The notes beneath the pieces are model-generated. The model saw nothing but the letters and a program-made list of their open reading frames with translations, searched no databases and was not told the DNA's origin. Made by a program: the position numbers and the translations under genes. From the NCBI RefSeq assembly GCF_037975245.1, contig NC_092568.1, forward strand, positions 2,790,001 to 2,854,000: a stretch of 64,000 nucleotides of DNA, given 5' to 3'. Each line of letters begins with the position of its first letter. The stretch's first letter is position 1. The stretch comes from Apostichopus japonicus (taxonomy: Eukaryota; Echinodermata; Holothuroidea; Aspidochirotida; Stichopodidae). Positions 1 to 13,671 of the stretch are shown here, one piece after another.

Positions 1-3000
1 GAAAATGGTGCCTTGACAAATGATGATCTCTCGAAATTATGATTAACCTTTCAAAGAGATGCATCTTGATCTATATAGTCTTTCGAAATTTTTCGCTAAA
101 TCTTTAAGACACTCCAGGAATAAATACATGAATGGGCTGTTGCATTTATATGTGGACCATATTGAAAAAAATGAAAGAAAAAAAATAATGAAATCACAGC
201 TCACCTATTTTTAGAGAGCTTTCAGAAACAGGTAGGCAGATTGCCAAAGTTGACAACATCTTTTCTTTCTTTTCCTTTTATTTTCCTCTCTTTGTTGTGA
301 GGGGGGAGGAGGGGGGACGCGAGAGGAAGCATGATAACAACCAAAGATAATTTAAGTTGTTTTTCAGACAAAAGATAATGATCGCATAGCAAAAGAAAGA
401 TGACATGATTTTAACCACATCCTTGCATGCATTTCCAAAACAATATCGAACGGTACTTTGAAAACTAATTTCACTTCCATCTATAATTTCTGCTGTCCGA
501 AGGGACTACATCATCGTTAACCACGGAAGGTACGTCCAAAAAAGTTAAATCCATAACTGCATGCTGTCTTTCTACATCGCTTTTTTCCTTCTCATTTAAT
601 CCCGTATATCGGTACGGCTTAGTCTTCAGGAATCACCTCCTCGATAATGGTGCTGCTGTAGTAGGAATCAACCATTCTTTCTCCCTAGTTTTTTTTTTTA
701 AATTAAATTAAATTTAATGACGATCAACTTAAATACAGCGTTTTTAAGGTACAACTCATTTATTTAGAGCAAGTATCCATGTTAGCAGTTGATTTTCCTA
801 GTATTTCAAGAAATATGCATATTTTCGTTTTCACTTAATATGACTCCGACAATTTTCAACTTGATTGATGATATCCTTATTTTTTAATTTAACCAAATTT
901 AAAATTTATACTTAACCATGGAAACTTTTTTTTTTTTCTTTTTTTTTTTCTTTTTCAAGACATAAGTTATATCCCACCTCAAAATATAGAATTACGTGCA
1001 ATTATTACCAGAGAGTTTAATTTTCATGCATAGTGTCTTTTTTTGTCAATCTTTTCAAATTTATGTACTCAGGAGGAATGAAAGACAATTTTGCCTTCAA
1101 GTCTTTTCATGAAAATTGTCACAGATTCCTTAAAAGTTTAAAAGAAAAGAAGAGAAACAGAGAAACCTAATCATGTGTAAATAGAGAAAAGATTTAAGGA
1201 ACAAGGGGAGACATAAATCTGAAGCAGAATTGAGCTAAAAACAAAACTTTGAATGATTGATCGACAAAAAGATGAAATATCTTCAGCCTAAAAAGTGAAT
1301 CAAATTGGCATTGCAATTTACAAATTGATGTGTATTTGTTTTTTGTTGTTTAAATTATGGACAATCATGCAAAGATTTTAAGGGAAACAATTGTGATTCT
1401 GTTACCTTACTTTTTTCATCCTCATCTTCTGTATTTTCCTCTCTTTACATTTTTACTTGGAAGTAAGTTTTAAAGCTGCCAAGAGATCTGCCTCTTTGGA
1501 AACCAATCTGCCTGTATGTTTCTGTCAGTGTCTATTGCTGTACATGTGTCCGTCAGTTTTTTATTCCTGCGCCATTCATTCATTCATCCATCATAGATTC
1601 ACACTTTGTGGCGTTCCACGTCTTCATTTTTTTTGTGGTTTTTGTTGTCTTCTGAATGGTATATTTTTGCCCTCAAAAACCACCTCACCCATCCGCCGCC
1701 GCACTAAGCAAACTCATGTAGTTTTCATCCACTCATCCTTACGTGTCTTACCATCGTCAACGTCGTCGTTTATCAACCTTTTGACATTCAGCTCATCGTG
1801 AACAATACACGCACGCACACACATAACTATGGGTTTAGGAGCATGTTGTTTATCCAGGCCGACAGTCTCTTTCGTAACGTCAGCACGTTTGGATGGAGAT
1901 CACAGCCGGTATATTTTTGAAGGACGAGTAGAATATATATTTACCTGGGAAATGATGGACTCGGGAGGAACAAACTCTGTCAGTCGCAAAGATACTCGGT
2001 GAGCAAAATTTCAATTTTCGTGAGTTAGAGATGGGTCGGACCTGTTTACCATTTTGTTGTGTTGTACCTTACGGGGAACCGAGGCAGGAATATCCACCGA
2101 GCTCAACGAACAGTATAAGTTTTGGTGCATTAGCTATCCACTGTACATTGTTTTATTGTATGCTGTGTGCACTTTCAAAATTATTATGTTGTCTTTCAGA
2201 AAAATCATCCCACCTATGAATTGATGATACTCCCACCCCTCCCCACCACCAACCCACCCCCTCGACCCATCCCCACCACTCGTGGTAGGTCACTCCAGTA
2301 TAATTATCGACATAATGTCCCATCTAATGGATCTAATGCAAGAACGTTGATTGGGTTATTGTTTTGATCCTTCATTATTGTTAGTATTGTTTATGTTTAG
2401 AAAAAGATTTCGTATTTTAAGTAAACTCTCTTGGATAATATAGCAACTCATAGTTTTGTGATTTAAGATGAAATGTGAAAGGTTTAAATGCCTAATCAGC
2501 TGCAGAAAGTTACATTGCTGCAGTATAGTCATCTTCATTTTCCCCTTTCTCATTATTATTATTATTTTAATTTTTTGTTAGTTCATTCAGATTTTTATTC
2601 ATTTATACTGTGAAAAGGGAAAAACTTCAGCTTAATACAACCTAAAATTATATATGTGGAAGTGTATACATAAGAGATAAAAACACTGCATATTTTTTTG
2701 GGGGGGGGTGGGGGATTTATGAGGTTTGGGAATGTCAGAGTCTGCAGATGTTGAAATGAGTAGGTTTTACCTTCCAGACAGTATTGGAAATCGGTGACAT
2801 AAAAGTGTGACATCTCAATTTGCCTTTGATGGCAGGTGCTTTAACTTTCATGTAAACATGAAAAATGTACTAAATGTGAAATATTTGTTTAGTGGACATT
2901 CATTAGCCCCCAAATCATCTTATTCTTATTTAATTTTCCCTAGTTTTGTCTTCTTTTTTTTTATCTTCTGGGAAATATTTACAATAAGCAGGTCCTGTCT

Positions 3001-5555
3001 CCCAAGTTTTAAACATGACAAATGATTGTAGGAATGCATTGGTGATTGAGCACACTCCAACCGAAGCAATTCATAAGGCAATCAAAATGATGATATCTCT
3101 AGCTCTGGATAAGACATTTTGACAGAAATGTTGACTTTCATAGCTTTCAATGTTTTGTAAATTGGATGTAGATAATTGGACAGAGGTTTGAAGAATTAGT
3201 TTTATGCCCAGGGCAACCAGGAAAGAAATTTCAATGTCAGCTACATGATTAATCAAATAATTTTTTTTTTTTACAATAGTTTTAAAATCTGTGTGAGTTT
3301 TTTCACATTCACTGCATGAATGTAATGGTGACTGCCTGGGCTAGGGCTGTAGGAGTCTTTAGGGTGTAGTTTGGATCAACTTTTGATGCCACATCATATT
3401 TAAGTTTCATAGCAAAGTGTTTGGTAGGTTTCCCAGTCGAGTGTTAGAAAGTGACATGTAAATTTTTCTGAATACTAACAGTCTAAAATCAGGCTGGGTT
3501 GAAATGATTTCTTTCATTTCCAACCAGTAGTGTCTACATTGAAGAAATATATTCACTTTCCATTCGTATGGGTGGGTGGGGTGAGATGGGTGGGTGGGTT
3601 GAGATGGGTAGCGCAAGGAAGAGACTTTATTTGTAACAGGTTGGGTGGAAACACTTGTGGATGTCATTAAAAAAAGAACATTTTGTAGTCTATAGTGATG
3701 TTGAGTTTAGGAGCTTAGCCTTTGAGAAATAGTGGAGGGGTGGGGTGGGGGAGGGGGAGGGGGAAGTAAGAGATGGGATTGGGGAGAGCATGGGAGGTGA
3801 CATCAAAGAGAAGCAGCATTTTAGAAGATGGTTTAGTGCCATATGAGCTGCATATTGTTGCCTTACCGTGTGCCTAACTTCCATGCCAGCCATGCACCAT
3901 CCATTGTATATTCATATTAGAAACCAGTCTGCTCGAGTTGGGAAATCACTTGTAGAATAAACCTTTTATACCACAATTTTGTCAAGTTTTTCATAACCAA
4001 AACAGTTTCATAGAACATTTGACACATCTGCATAGAGTCGCTTTAAAACTTGAATGTTTTCATGAAGAAGTAAGCGATGGATATTTTTAAGTAACCTTTG
4101 CAAAAGTAAGACATGGAAAGTTTTGTAGAGTAATGAAGACGTCATGTGACGTTGGATGGTCGTCATGTTGTCATGACGATGGTCAGATATGTATAAAGAT
4201 GGCCGGATGGTAAACTCTAGGGTAACAGTGTGTGCATGTGTGTGTGTGTGTGTGGATGGATGGTAGACAGTAACATACACAGCCAGTTCCACCCTCTTTG
4301 TAGTCCGATAGGCGTAGAGCGTGAGTTCTCTTTTCACGAGATGGGCTCATGGAGAAGAAACAGGACAAATAAAGGCCTTGAGCCGTGAGTGAAAATTCTT
4401 TTGAAAAATACATTGAAATGTTAAGCTTTCTTTATAAGTGCATGAAGAATGTTTCGGTTAGTAATATAACTTTCTGCCTACATCAAGTGGTATAAGCCTA
4501 CCCGTATGGAATATGTGAATTTCATACCTATTCTAGACTTGTTAATTTATGTATGAAGGATTTGGCTGGGTGGATTTGTTTGTTGTTCACAGTGTACGTG
4601 GTTTCTTTAGTACTGTGTTGTTTCTTTCTTCTTTTGGAAGGTGGGCAGGGCGGGGGGGGGGGGAGTCAGTTCTTTAAATGCTTTGTTAAAAACAATTTGT
4701 GACAATTTGTTGGTATTTTCATTCATGCTGTATGCATTTCACCTTATTCAATTGTTGGTGACTGACAAAAGTATGGAACGTTGACGTACAAGATAATGAA
4801 TTTTCCACCGACCCTGGAGAGTTGACATCAACGTATGATGAACGATAATTGACCATACCTTCTGATCATTGCATAGTAGTGTACACTACTCTGTGATAAA
4901 AGCATTTTGTAGAGATGGAAAACAATTTTTTTTTTCCTCATTTTAAAAACCTAAAGGGAAAAAACCATCCTTAAATGATTATTTTGAGTTCTAGAGCTAA
5001 GAGGGGTGGGGGGGGGGTGGGGAATGAAATATCATGGGATATTCTTCATCTCTTTGTACAAGCTTACATTTGAACATTAAAAACTGGTTTCATTTATTAA
5101 CCCCATCTCATTATTCATTAATCGGTGATCATTATCTATTTATTTTGTTTTTTTTTCTTTCTCCATATTTGTCTTCTTCTTGTGTTTTAATCATCATTTT
5201 TTTTTGTTTTTCATTGGCATCTATCAGACATTCATTCATGCTTGGTTTCTTTAAAAGGCAGATCTCAATAAATTTGTTGTAAGGTATGTAGACACAACAA
5301 GATAAAAAGAGAAAGAATATAAACATGTGTGATACAAGGACAACAAGAAAGTCAAAAAAAAGAGGAAAAAAAAGGGGGGGGGAGAGAGAAGAACTACATT
5401 ACGTTTGTCCAATCTGTAAATAAATAAATCTAACTTAATTTTCTTTAATAAGATAGTCTACATAAACATTTAGATTTAATCTGGTTGTTAGGGAAAAGGT
5501 CGTCGGATGAGTATTTTGGGTTTACTTATATATATTTTTCCATTACTTTATTTCT

Positions 5556-5608
5556 TTATTATTATTATTGTTATGATGATTATTATTATGATTATTATTA
5601 TTGTTACT
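5556..5608. repeat. (ATT)n / (ATG)n trinucleotide repeat
   Basis: TTATTATTATTATTGTTATGATGATTATT-type run, imperfect. Confidence 0.85.
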
Positions 5609-5887
5609 TTTATTTACTTTCCGTGTGTTTCTGTCAGTTAGGAATTACTTGCTACATGTCATACAGTGGTGCTACTAAAAAATTGTTAACGATTTATGAA
5701 AAAAAATATGATTTTTTTTTTTTCCGAGGGGGAAATGAAAATTGTCACGGCGCCCTTTGTAAAATTCATCGGGGGCAATCAGCATGTCTTACCTGCATCC
5801 ATTGTTATCTAGTAACACTATGCTGAGGTTTTTAATCATGGGCTTTCCTAATTAATATCTATATTTTTTAATCAATCAAACATTCTC

Positions 5888-5920
5888 CAATCAATCAATC
5901 AACCAACCAACCAACCAAAA
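5888..5920. repeat. (AATC)n(AACC)n tetranucleotide repeat
   Basis: CAATCAATCAATCAACCAACCAACC pattern. Confidence 0.9.
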
Positions 5921-6360
5921 AAAATAATCAAAAGAAAAAAATTGGTATTATTATTTAATTTTTTTCTGTGCTGCTCATAGTGCTAGCTAGTTTGGATCAC
6001 TCTTTTTCTCCATTTTATGCTTTTTGATTTTCCCCCTCCTTGCCACAAAATCAAAATATTGACAGTTTTTCACTTAGTCTGCACTTCCATGGCTGTTGTC
6101 TTGAGCCAGCTTCTGTAATCACTCATATGATTGACAGAATCTATTTTTTTTCCTTTTTTTTTTCTTTTTGTTTCCTCAGCACAGTACATGAACTCATTAC
6201 CCATTCTCATATGTTTAAACCATTATTGCATACATTTGTATGGAAAACATTGTTGCTTCTGTAATTCTCTCAACTGGATATCATTGTGTCTTGTGTGTTC
6301 TTTTCCTACTCCATTAAACATTGCGGGCACGCATGTTATAGGTCCGTGCCATTTTTGATA

Positions 6361-6452
6361 TGTATATATATCTTCTTTTTTGTTTTTTTTACAAATATTA
6401 TATATATGTATATGTATATATATATATACATATATGTAAATATATATATATT

Positions 6453-6508
<56 letters not shown>

Positions 6509-6559
6509 CATACATACATATATATATATTTAGATATATATACATATATATATATTTAT
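6361..6559. repeat. Compound TA/TGTA/CATA microsatellite
   Basis: About 200 bp of TA repeats broken by TGTA, AAATA, TTTA and a short (CATA)4 block near 6504. Confidence 0.95.
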
Positions 6560-7837
6560 ACTTTGCAAAAGGGCCAATCTTTTCCTGACCACCCAATTGG
6601 AATCCAACATCAACTCATATCTGGGATTCATTGGACAAACTGACACATATTACTCCTGGTGAGGGATCAAGTCCTTTATTTTTTTTCATTACACGAAAAA
6701 CTCAAAATGTGATTTTTTTTGGGGGGGGGAGTGTGTTTTTTAACTAATGCCGATGCTATAGTGTTCTTTCATCAATGAAGAAGCTTTGCTTTACGTTTTA
6801 CATCATAGTCAGTTGGGAAGGGGGAAGGGTTGGAGGAAATTTAGTACCCGGTTATGAAACCTATACCTCGTCATAAACTCTTCACCGTAGTTTTCATACT
6901 TTGCATGGCTATGTAACTAGGGAACACCAGCATGCATTCATGTGGAACATTTACTCAAAGTTTCTATCGGCAGCAGCTCATGATGTCATGCCTTCTAACT
7001 TTTATATATGTCGGCCAGCTGTGTTAATATTTCGGTCCACCTCATTGAGAGAATTGAAAATATTTTTCTCTGAACACTTTGCCCCATTTCTTATCGAATA
7101 TGAAAGTCTGCAGGTGTGGCCAAGTGCAATGGTTAATTCCCTTTTCTGCACTTGTGAAGTATGAAAGATTTGACACTAGGTTTGAGAGGGAATCTGAATG
7201 TCAAGCAGCAGTGATGGTTCTTTATACCTCAAAACAAAAACAAAAGTTGCTAATAAACCGAAACGTGGAACTGATCGTTAAATCCCACGTCCTCGTAGCA
7301 AGAAAAGAGCTTGCCACTAGAAACTGCTCTCTCTCTCTCTCTACTTCGTTATACTTAATTGCAGTTGTGTGACGATGATCTTTGAAAACATCTAATAATC
7401 CAGTGATTTGCTTCTCTCTGAGAGAAAACTGCCCCTTTTTATGACAAATAGTTGCGACATTGTAGAGTTTCATCTTCTACATGGTCAATCTGTTTTTTTT
7501 TTCGTATATATTTATATGTATATTTTTTTTTCCTCACTAATTATTTATTTTCATGTAGCAAATTAATTTTTAATCTGCTGTGATTTTTTTTTTTTTTTTT
7601 CGTTTTTTTTGAACCCAGAAGAATGAAACCACACAAACATGCATTGCTTGGAAACATAACCTCTGATTAACCAAATTGGCAATGAAAAGCTTGCAGTTCA
7701 CAGCCTCTTACTAACCTTCTCCTCTAACCACTTAAAGAAGACCTTACACTATAAGCGAATTATGCTCAACGTATAACCTGGAATAGTATGGAACGTATCA
7801 TCTGCACCAAGGATGTTTTTCTTGATTTTTTCTGAAG

Positions 7838-7888
7838 AGGATTGGGAAGAGGATGGGGAAGAGGATGGGGAAGAGGATGGGGAAGGGG
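7838..7888 (+). repeat. 12-bp tandem repeat GAAGAGGATGGG
   Basis: Four copies in a purine-only stretch. The first copy has GATTGGG in place of GATGGGG. Confidence 0.9.
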
Positions 7889-9858
7889 GGAAGAGATGAA
7901 TTTCATTTTTATAGGAGAGTGTAACACAGTGTGATTAATAATTCAAAGTATATTATCACCTAACAAAAAATTAAAGATCTTAAATTTTGCAAAAGTCGTC
8001 AAACATGTCAGTTTTGTTACAATAAGACAAATTATGGTTTGTTAGTTTGTTACTTGTATGGCAATGAAACCTAAGAGACATGTTTATAAAGTGAAATTTG
8101 CTCGATGAGAATCGCAAGGACTTTTTTCTGTGAGATAAAATGATATCATAGCAAACCTAAAAAAATAGTGATTTAATTATATCTCTTTCATCTGTGAGGG
8201 TTTGATTATGACAACACTAATTTCTGTCAAACATTCTTTGACCAAAACAACCATTTGCCCTAAACAATGTTTTACCTACTGAAGCTAAATGTTCACATTA
8301 CCACTTTGAAATATTAGTCGTGTGGTGTGACTCCCCCACATCACTAACAATTTTTTTGACCGGAAATTAAATTTAAACTTCCTCCCTCCCCCTCACACCC
8401 TCCCCTCCTTTTTTTTTTGCTCGTTTTCTTTTGATATCACAAGTGCTCTTTCTGAAATAGTTGCATGGTGTTGATATTTCGGAATTGGTCATCATACTCT
8501 CCTACACTGGATTCATTCATAACCGTGATCACTTAATCTATTTTGTCAACAGCGGTAGTAATTTTTGAGTATAATATGGTCGCCCATTTTTTTTTTTTTT
8601 TTTACTATTCGGCGAACTATTATCTCTCTCACACACTGCTACTTCCCTTTTTCCTAACCCTCCCCCCATAAATATTGTCACTGCTTTTGGTGTGACCCAC
8701 CATACACCTCTATTTTTTATTTTTCTCACTGAAACACCTACTGCTTTTAAGTTTTGAGACTTGCATGAGCTCTACACAAGATCAGCCATTTTCTTCACGT
8801 CGCCCGCCAATATTAATACACAAAAGAATCACTCGTCCGGCTCGTGGGGAATGTATCTGAAAGTACTACACATTTCAATCTCGTTTTATTATTATTTTTT
8901 TTTCCTTTACTGTCTTCATGCAACTGCTAGATTAACATGTCTCTCTTACATCCACCTTCTCTCAAAAGCAGGTAATGTGGGGGGGGGGGGGGTATCTCGG
9001 GAGTTATGTCCCGGCGGGGCTGTTTACTAACGACATATAGCACGTATCCCAAAACCATGTTTGCACCAATTAAGGTCAGCTTTTCTTAGATCATAGGCTA
9101 TTAACTATATATCAATTCGTAGCGTATTCAATACACTTTAAAAGCTTGTAGCGAGAGAATGCTTTTATTACGTCATCGTTACGTCATCTCAGGGATAAAA
9201 TATCTTGTCTTTAGCAATATGAAGAAGGAAGATGAAGAAGAAAACCAAAGGTGCAATATATATTGATTTATTTTTGTATTTGAAAGAAAATATATTTATT
9301 GAAACTTTTCTAAAGAACTTATTTTTATGGTCAGGTGTAGTATTTCTGGCTGTTAACATGAATGTTTGGTCATTATATTTTTCTTCCCAGAAAAAAAACA
9401 TCCTGTGATTGATGCCTTTTATGTTTTTTAGAAAAAAAGGATCATGTCTGGCATTTTTCCCCCCGCTCTTCTTGACAGTTACGCGTGACGTTTCGTTTTG
9501 ACGTTATATTAAGCACTGATCTGGCCATGAGACTGATGGTGCATCGCAGCTCTTCCGTGTCATAAAGGACAAATTGATCTTATAACCACGTGGTGTTTAT
9601 AATAGATATTTTCCCCCAAAGAAAACACACAGAGCAATACAGTATACCATCTACGTTATCCAATGCTCAATCAACACAACTGCATAAGAGAATATTCACA
9701 GACGGAATGGACAACCCTGACTTAACACACACACAAACATGTTTGTTGAAAGCCAGGTCCGAGCCTCGGGGACATTTTATATGTCACCCGGACATAAATG
9801 TAAATGTATACCCCCGGGTGAAAAAATGTCTCGTCTATATTTACGTATACAAGTAGGA

Positions 9859-9949
<91 letters not shown>
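9859..9949. repeat. (TA)n microsatellite
   Basis: About 90 bp of TA repeats with TACA interruptions. Confidence 0.97.
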
Positions 9950-9951
<2 letters not shown>

Positions 9952-12900
9952 TACACACATACATATATATCCACACATGCAGTTCGCATTCACTTCGTTA
10001 CCCACTTACACTGTGTATATATACTGTTATTTATATGGTGTATTACCTACCCTGAGGGAAAGCTTCCATGGTTATATAATCGTCGACGCCTGTGTGCGTG
10101 TTACGTTAGCAATTCATTGACATAACTTTTCTGCTGCTGGTTCCAATGTAGCATATAGGCTGTCATGACGTTTTAGTTTATAACGGAAGTAATGGGAAGT
10201 AGTCGACATTACCACACAGGATGGTGGCTTTATCTATTGTTCCTCTAAAGGTAGATAAATTGTTGTTGTTACCCCTCTGCTCCACCAATTCAACCGTTCC
10301 GAGATGTTTTCTATTACACATCATTTATGTTATCAACGGTTACGGAAAAATAGCTTATCAAATCTTTCTACCCGTCTTGGCCTTTAAGGCTTCGTATAGT
10401 TAAATCATTTCGTTTAGGCAAAACTTTGCAGCAGTTATATACTAGTTATGGGCGGTTAGTTTTACCCATTTGTCTCACATTGCATCGCTCAAAGGGAGGT
10501 CTTAATTTCGTCAAATGGTAATCAACAGCCTTTTCCAACTCGAGGCAACAGTTGACCAGTTTTTGGAATTGAATTAACATATGCCTTTGACGTAGTTTGC
10601 ATTTATATGTAGTAAACCTGCTCTCTGTCTCTCCATGAGATGTAGTAGTAGTCGATACATCTACATAAGAGAACTATACACTAAATGAGGCGTATATGAG
10701 AACTAACGATTGCGAGAGGATGTAGGGGTTCTATCATAGAAAGGCACAGTTCGGTTATTGAGACAGTTCTTCTGCAAAGAAAAATTAAAGAGTGACAGTA
10801 TAGTGCATGACGCTATTGAATTCGATGGTCGCCCTCTTTATCTTTTCGCCCCTTTTTTCTTATTTCTTTTTGTTTCTCATCCTTTTTTTTTTGTTTCTTT
10901 ATTTTATACCTTTTTGTTTTGGCTTGCACTTTTATCAGTGATTATTTTGTTTGTAGGAAGATTAATGATCTTTAGTTTTGATGAAGTAAAGTCGGTCTAC
11001 TTTTCAACTGGAAACCTCAAACAAGTGATTATTAGTCCAATTAACATTACATATATGAACATGTAGCGAGTTTTGATTACCGTATGCCCCTATATACTTG
11101 ATTTTCGTATATATATAGACGTCAGTTCGTCACGTGGGAGTTGTGTGCACTCTTATTAAAACGATGTAGGCTGTATTACTTACACACCTATATAGAACAC
11201 ATGTCCACATGCGTTCAATTGTGGGCAAACCGTTATGAACAATTATTATGATTAAAATCGTGACACCTTAATCAATCAGTTTAGTTGCTAAAACAGTAGC
11301 AATAATTACCAAGGGTAAATATGCCACAGAAGCTTATTTACAACCATATCGATGTGAAAACCTTGCACGAACAACAGCCTTTATTAAGCCGTCTACTTTC
11401 GATACGTGTATACGATCGGAGAATTACGGGACCATGCGTGTTTTGTCGCACCCATTCCTGCTCCCGGGACCGCCATTCCCTGCCAGACAGACGAGAGTGT
11501 ACTTCGGCATCTGGTCGACCTTTCCCAAACCAGGTAGGTTTAGGTGACGGCTATAGTGCAGTCATTCATGGCGAAAGAAAGTTGTTTCGAAACCATGAAA
11601 AGAGCCGAATCAACAGCATATGTTCCCAATCTGCCAACCAAGAAATACAAAATTCATGAAAGATTTCGACCAACAACGCATAGCATCAATATTTGAATAG
11701 GTCAATAGAGTCGTTGCTGGTACTGGATTTTGAATCTGTTAACTTAAAAAAATTTATAAAATAAAAGTTGTGGGGAGAACACTATAGTACTAGTACGAAC
11801 TTAGTATATGATAAACGGACCACAGCGTCCTCACAATCGCCTATAGTTGAGTATGGATTACACAAGATGCCTTTGTGTAAGCAGTTACGTCATAAAAGAA
11901 AATCGCAACTTTCTTGATTGACTTTAGTTAGATGGGACATCTTGAGATAATCTTTAAAAAAAAACGTTATACTCAAATCGTATGATTAATGGTCTGGAGT
12001 CTTTGTCTAAACAGTGATACGATGGAAATACGTATAGTTTTGTAAGCTGCCAATGAAGCAAGGCCGGACCTAGGGTGGTGCCAACGATACTATAGCCTAC
12101 CCCGGCATCAGTTCTCACCTCTCCTGTAAAAAAAACATCGATGTCTGTTAAAGATTAGCGTTATGATATATATCATAGAAAACACGACAATCTCATCGCG
12201 ATCTAAATACCCGAGATTCGTTTACTTTATATTCAAATATACTGTGAAGAAATTATATTGAAAAACCCAAATATTTCCGCTATCGGCGTAACGCATTAGT
12301 GCTAAATTTTCAGTTATGCATATCAGCGTACGATTTCATATGATTAAGAATTAATTATTTCGATGAAATTTTATTTATCTCTACCGGTTTTTGGTTTCGG
12401 TATATATCGTGTATATTATTGTTATGTTAAAATGGCCCCCACAATCGACTGGCCCTAGCCCCCTACAAGCTAAATCCGGTCCCACAATGAAGCATCTCGA
12501 AACTCTGCTCCAAATTTATCCTCTTTCTGTGATAAGACTTCTGACCGAGTTTCTTGGGGGTAAAAACACAAGAAAAACAAGAAAACACCACAGAGTCATC
12601 AGTGCACATGTGTTTCACAAGTCGACGGCCATTTTGTTTTGCTTATTGCAGTTATACTTAGCCTACATTGAAAGTTTGTGCTTTGCACAGGGGTACTGTA
12701 GACTAATTCTACAACGGTGAGTCTCCGAATTGGATCAAATTTCCGGCGGCTGTTTCACAAAATAAGATATGACTCATAGTCATAATTTGGCATATAAAGG
12801 GTACTTTATTTAAATGTTTTTAAATTAATTTATTTTAAATTTCGTTTTGTCCTTTACTTTATAAATTCCAACGTATCTTTCGATATTTGCACAAGATGTA

Positions 12901-13556
12901 CATTGGTGGACTTGGAACTTAGTCCCGTACGTACGTATTTGAAGTGATTAAACCGACTAACTAATTACTTCGCATGCAGCTATATATACAGTGGCGTTAT
13001 CGTTTCTGGCGAACTGACATCTTATCAATCCCTATCTGTAAAACATGTCGATAAGTCGTATGTTTATTTTACGGACGATACAGTTGCAAAGGAACCAAGG
13101 CATAGGCATATAGAAGCTTCCTAAATGGACATTACTTTGCAGCTGACCACATCCCATCATTCACGTTAAAACAACACTATACGACTATCACGTACCAACA
13201 TTGATTTACTACATTCTTCAAGTACAGCGGTGTGTATCAGCTGTTGTACTCGCAAACTATCTTCGATGCCGCATTGCACTTTTCGTGAATGCTTGTTCGG
13301 AATTTACGATGACTATAGATTGTTTTTATACTCAGGCTCAGCCTTTCTCGTCGACCTTTTCCAAATAACAAGGGACCGCTTTTAATAAAGTTCATCGTAA
13401 ATCACTGAGTAATTCATTGCTATATACATTAGAAGTTTTTGCTGATGTGTATTAGTATGTACATCAAAAGAAGATGAAGTATCCAACAAGATTCTCTCTG
13501 AGATAGATCGTTCACGATTTGATACATATCAGTATATGGAACGCCAATAGAGACAT

Positions 13557-13671
<115 letters not shown>

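Larger units (their letters stand above)
1..6360. other. No gene recognised; T-rich DNA
   Basis: Long T runs, G runs (near 2700, 4650 and 5010) and short frames without family resemblance. It could be the 3' UTR or an intron of a gene outside the window. The 114-codon frame at 1457 has no recognisable content. Confidence 0.6.

Noticed and set aside
1457-1801. 114-codon frame
   Set aside because: Low-complexity Cys/Phe/Ser text from T-rich DNA; no homology recognised.
4008-4413. 109- and 76-codon minus-strand frames
   Set aside because: His-Thr runs from a (TG)n repeat; no support as genes.
6223-6596. Tyr-Ile repeat proteins across (TA)n tracts (also 9722, 13429, 26702 and 34388 regions)
   Set aside because: They are direct translations of TA microsatellites, open on both strands for trivial reasons.
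7110-7215. Possible tRNA-like SINE (GTGGCCAAGTGCAATGGTTAA)
   Set aside because: A-box-like word is present, but the expected B box is too degenerate (GGTTTGAGAGG).
11321-11659. 112-codon frame with some Cys and Arg-rich text
   Set aside because: No family motif; a GTAGGT word inside could be a donor but no partner exon is seen.
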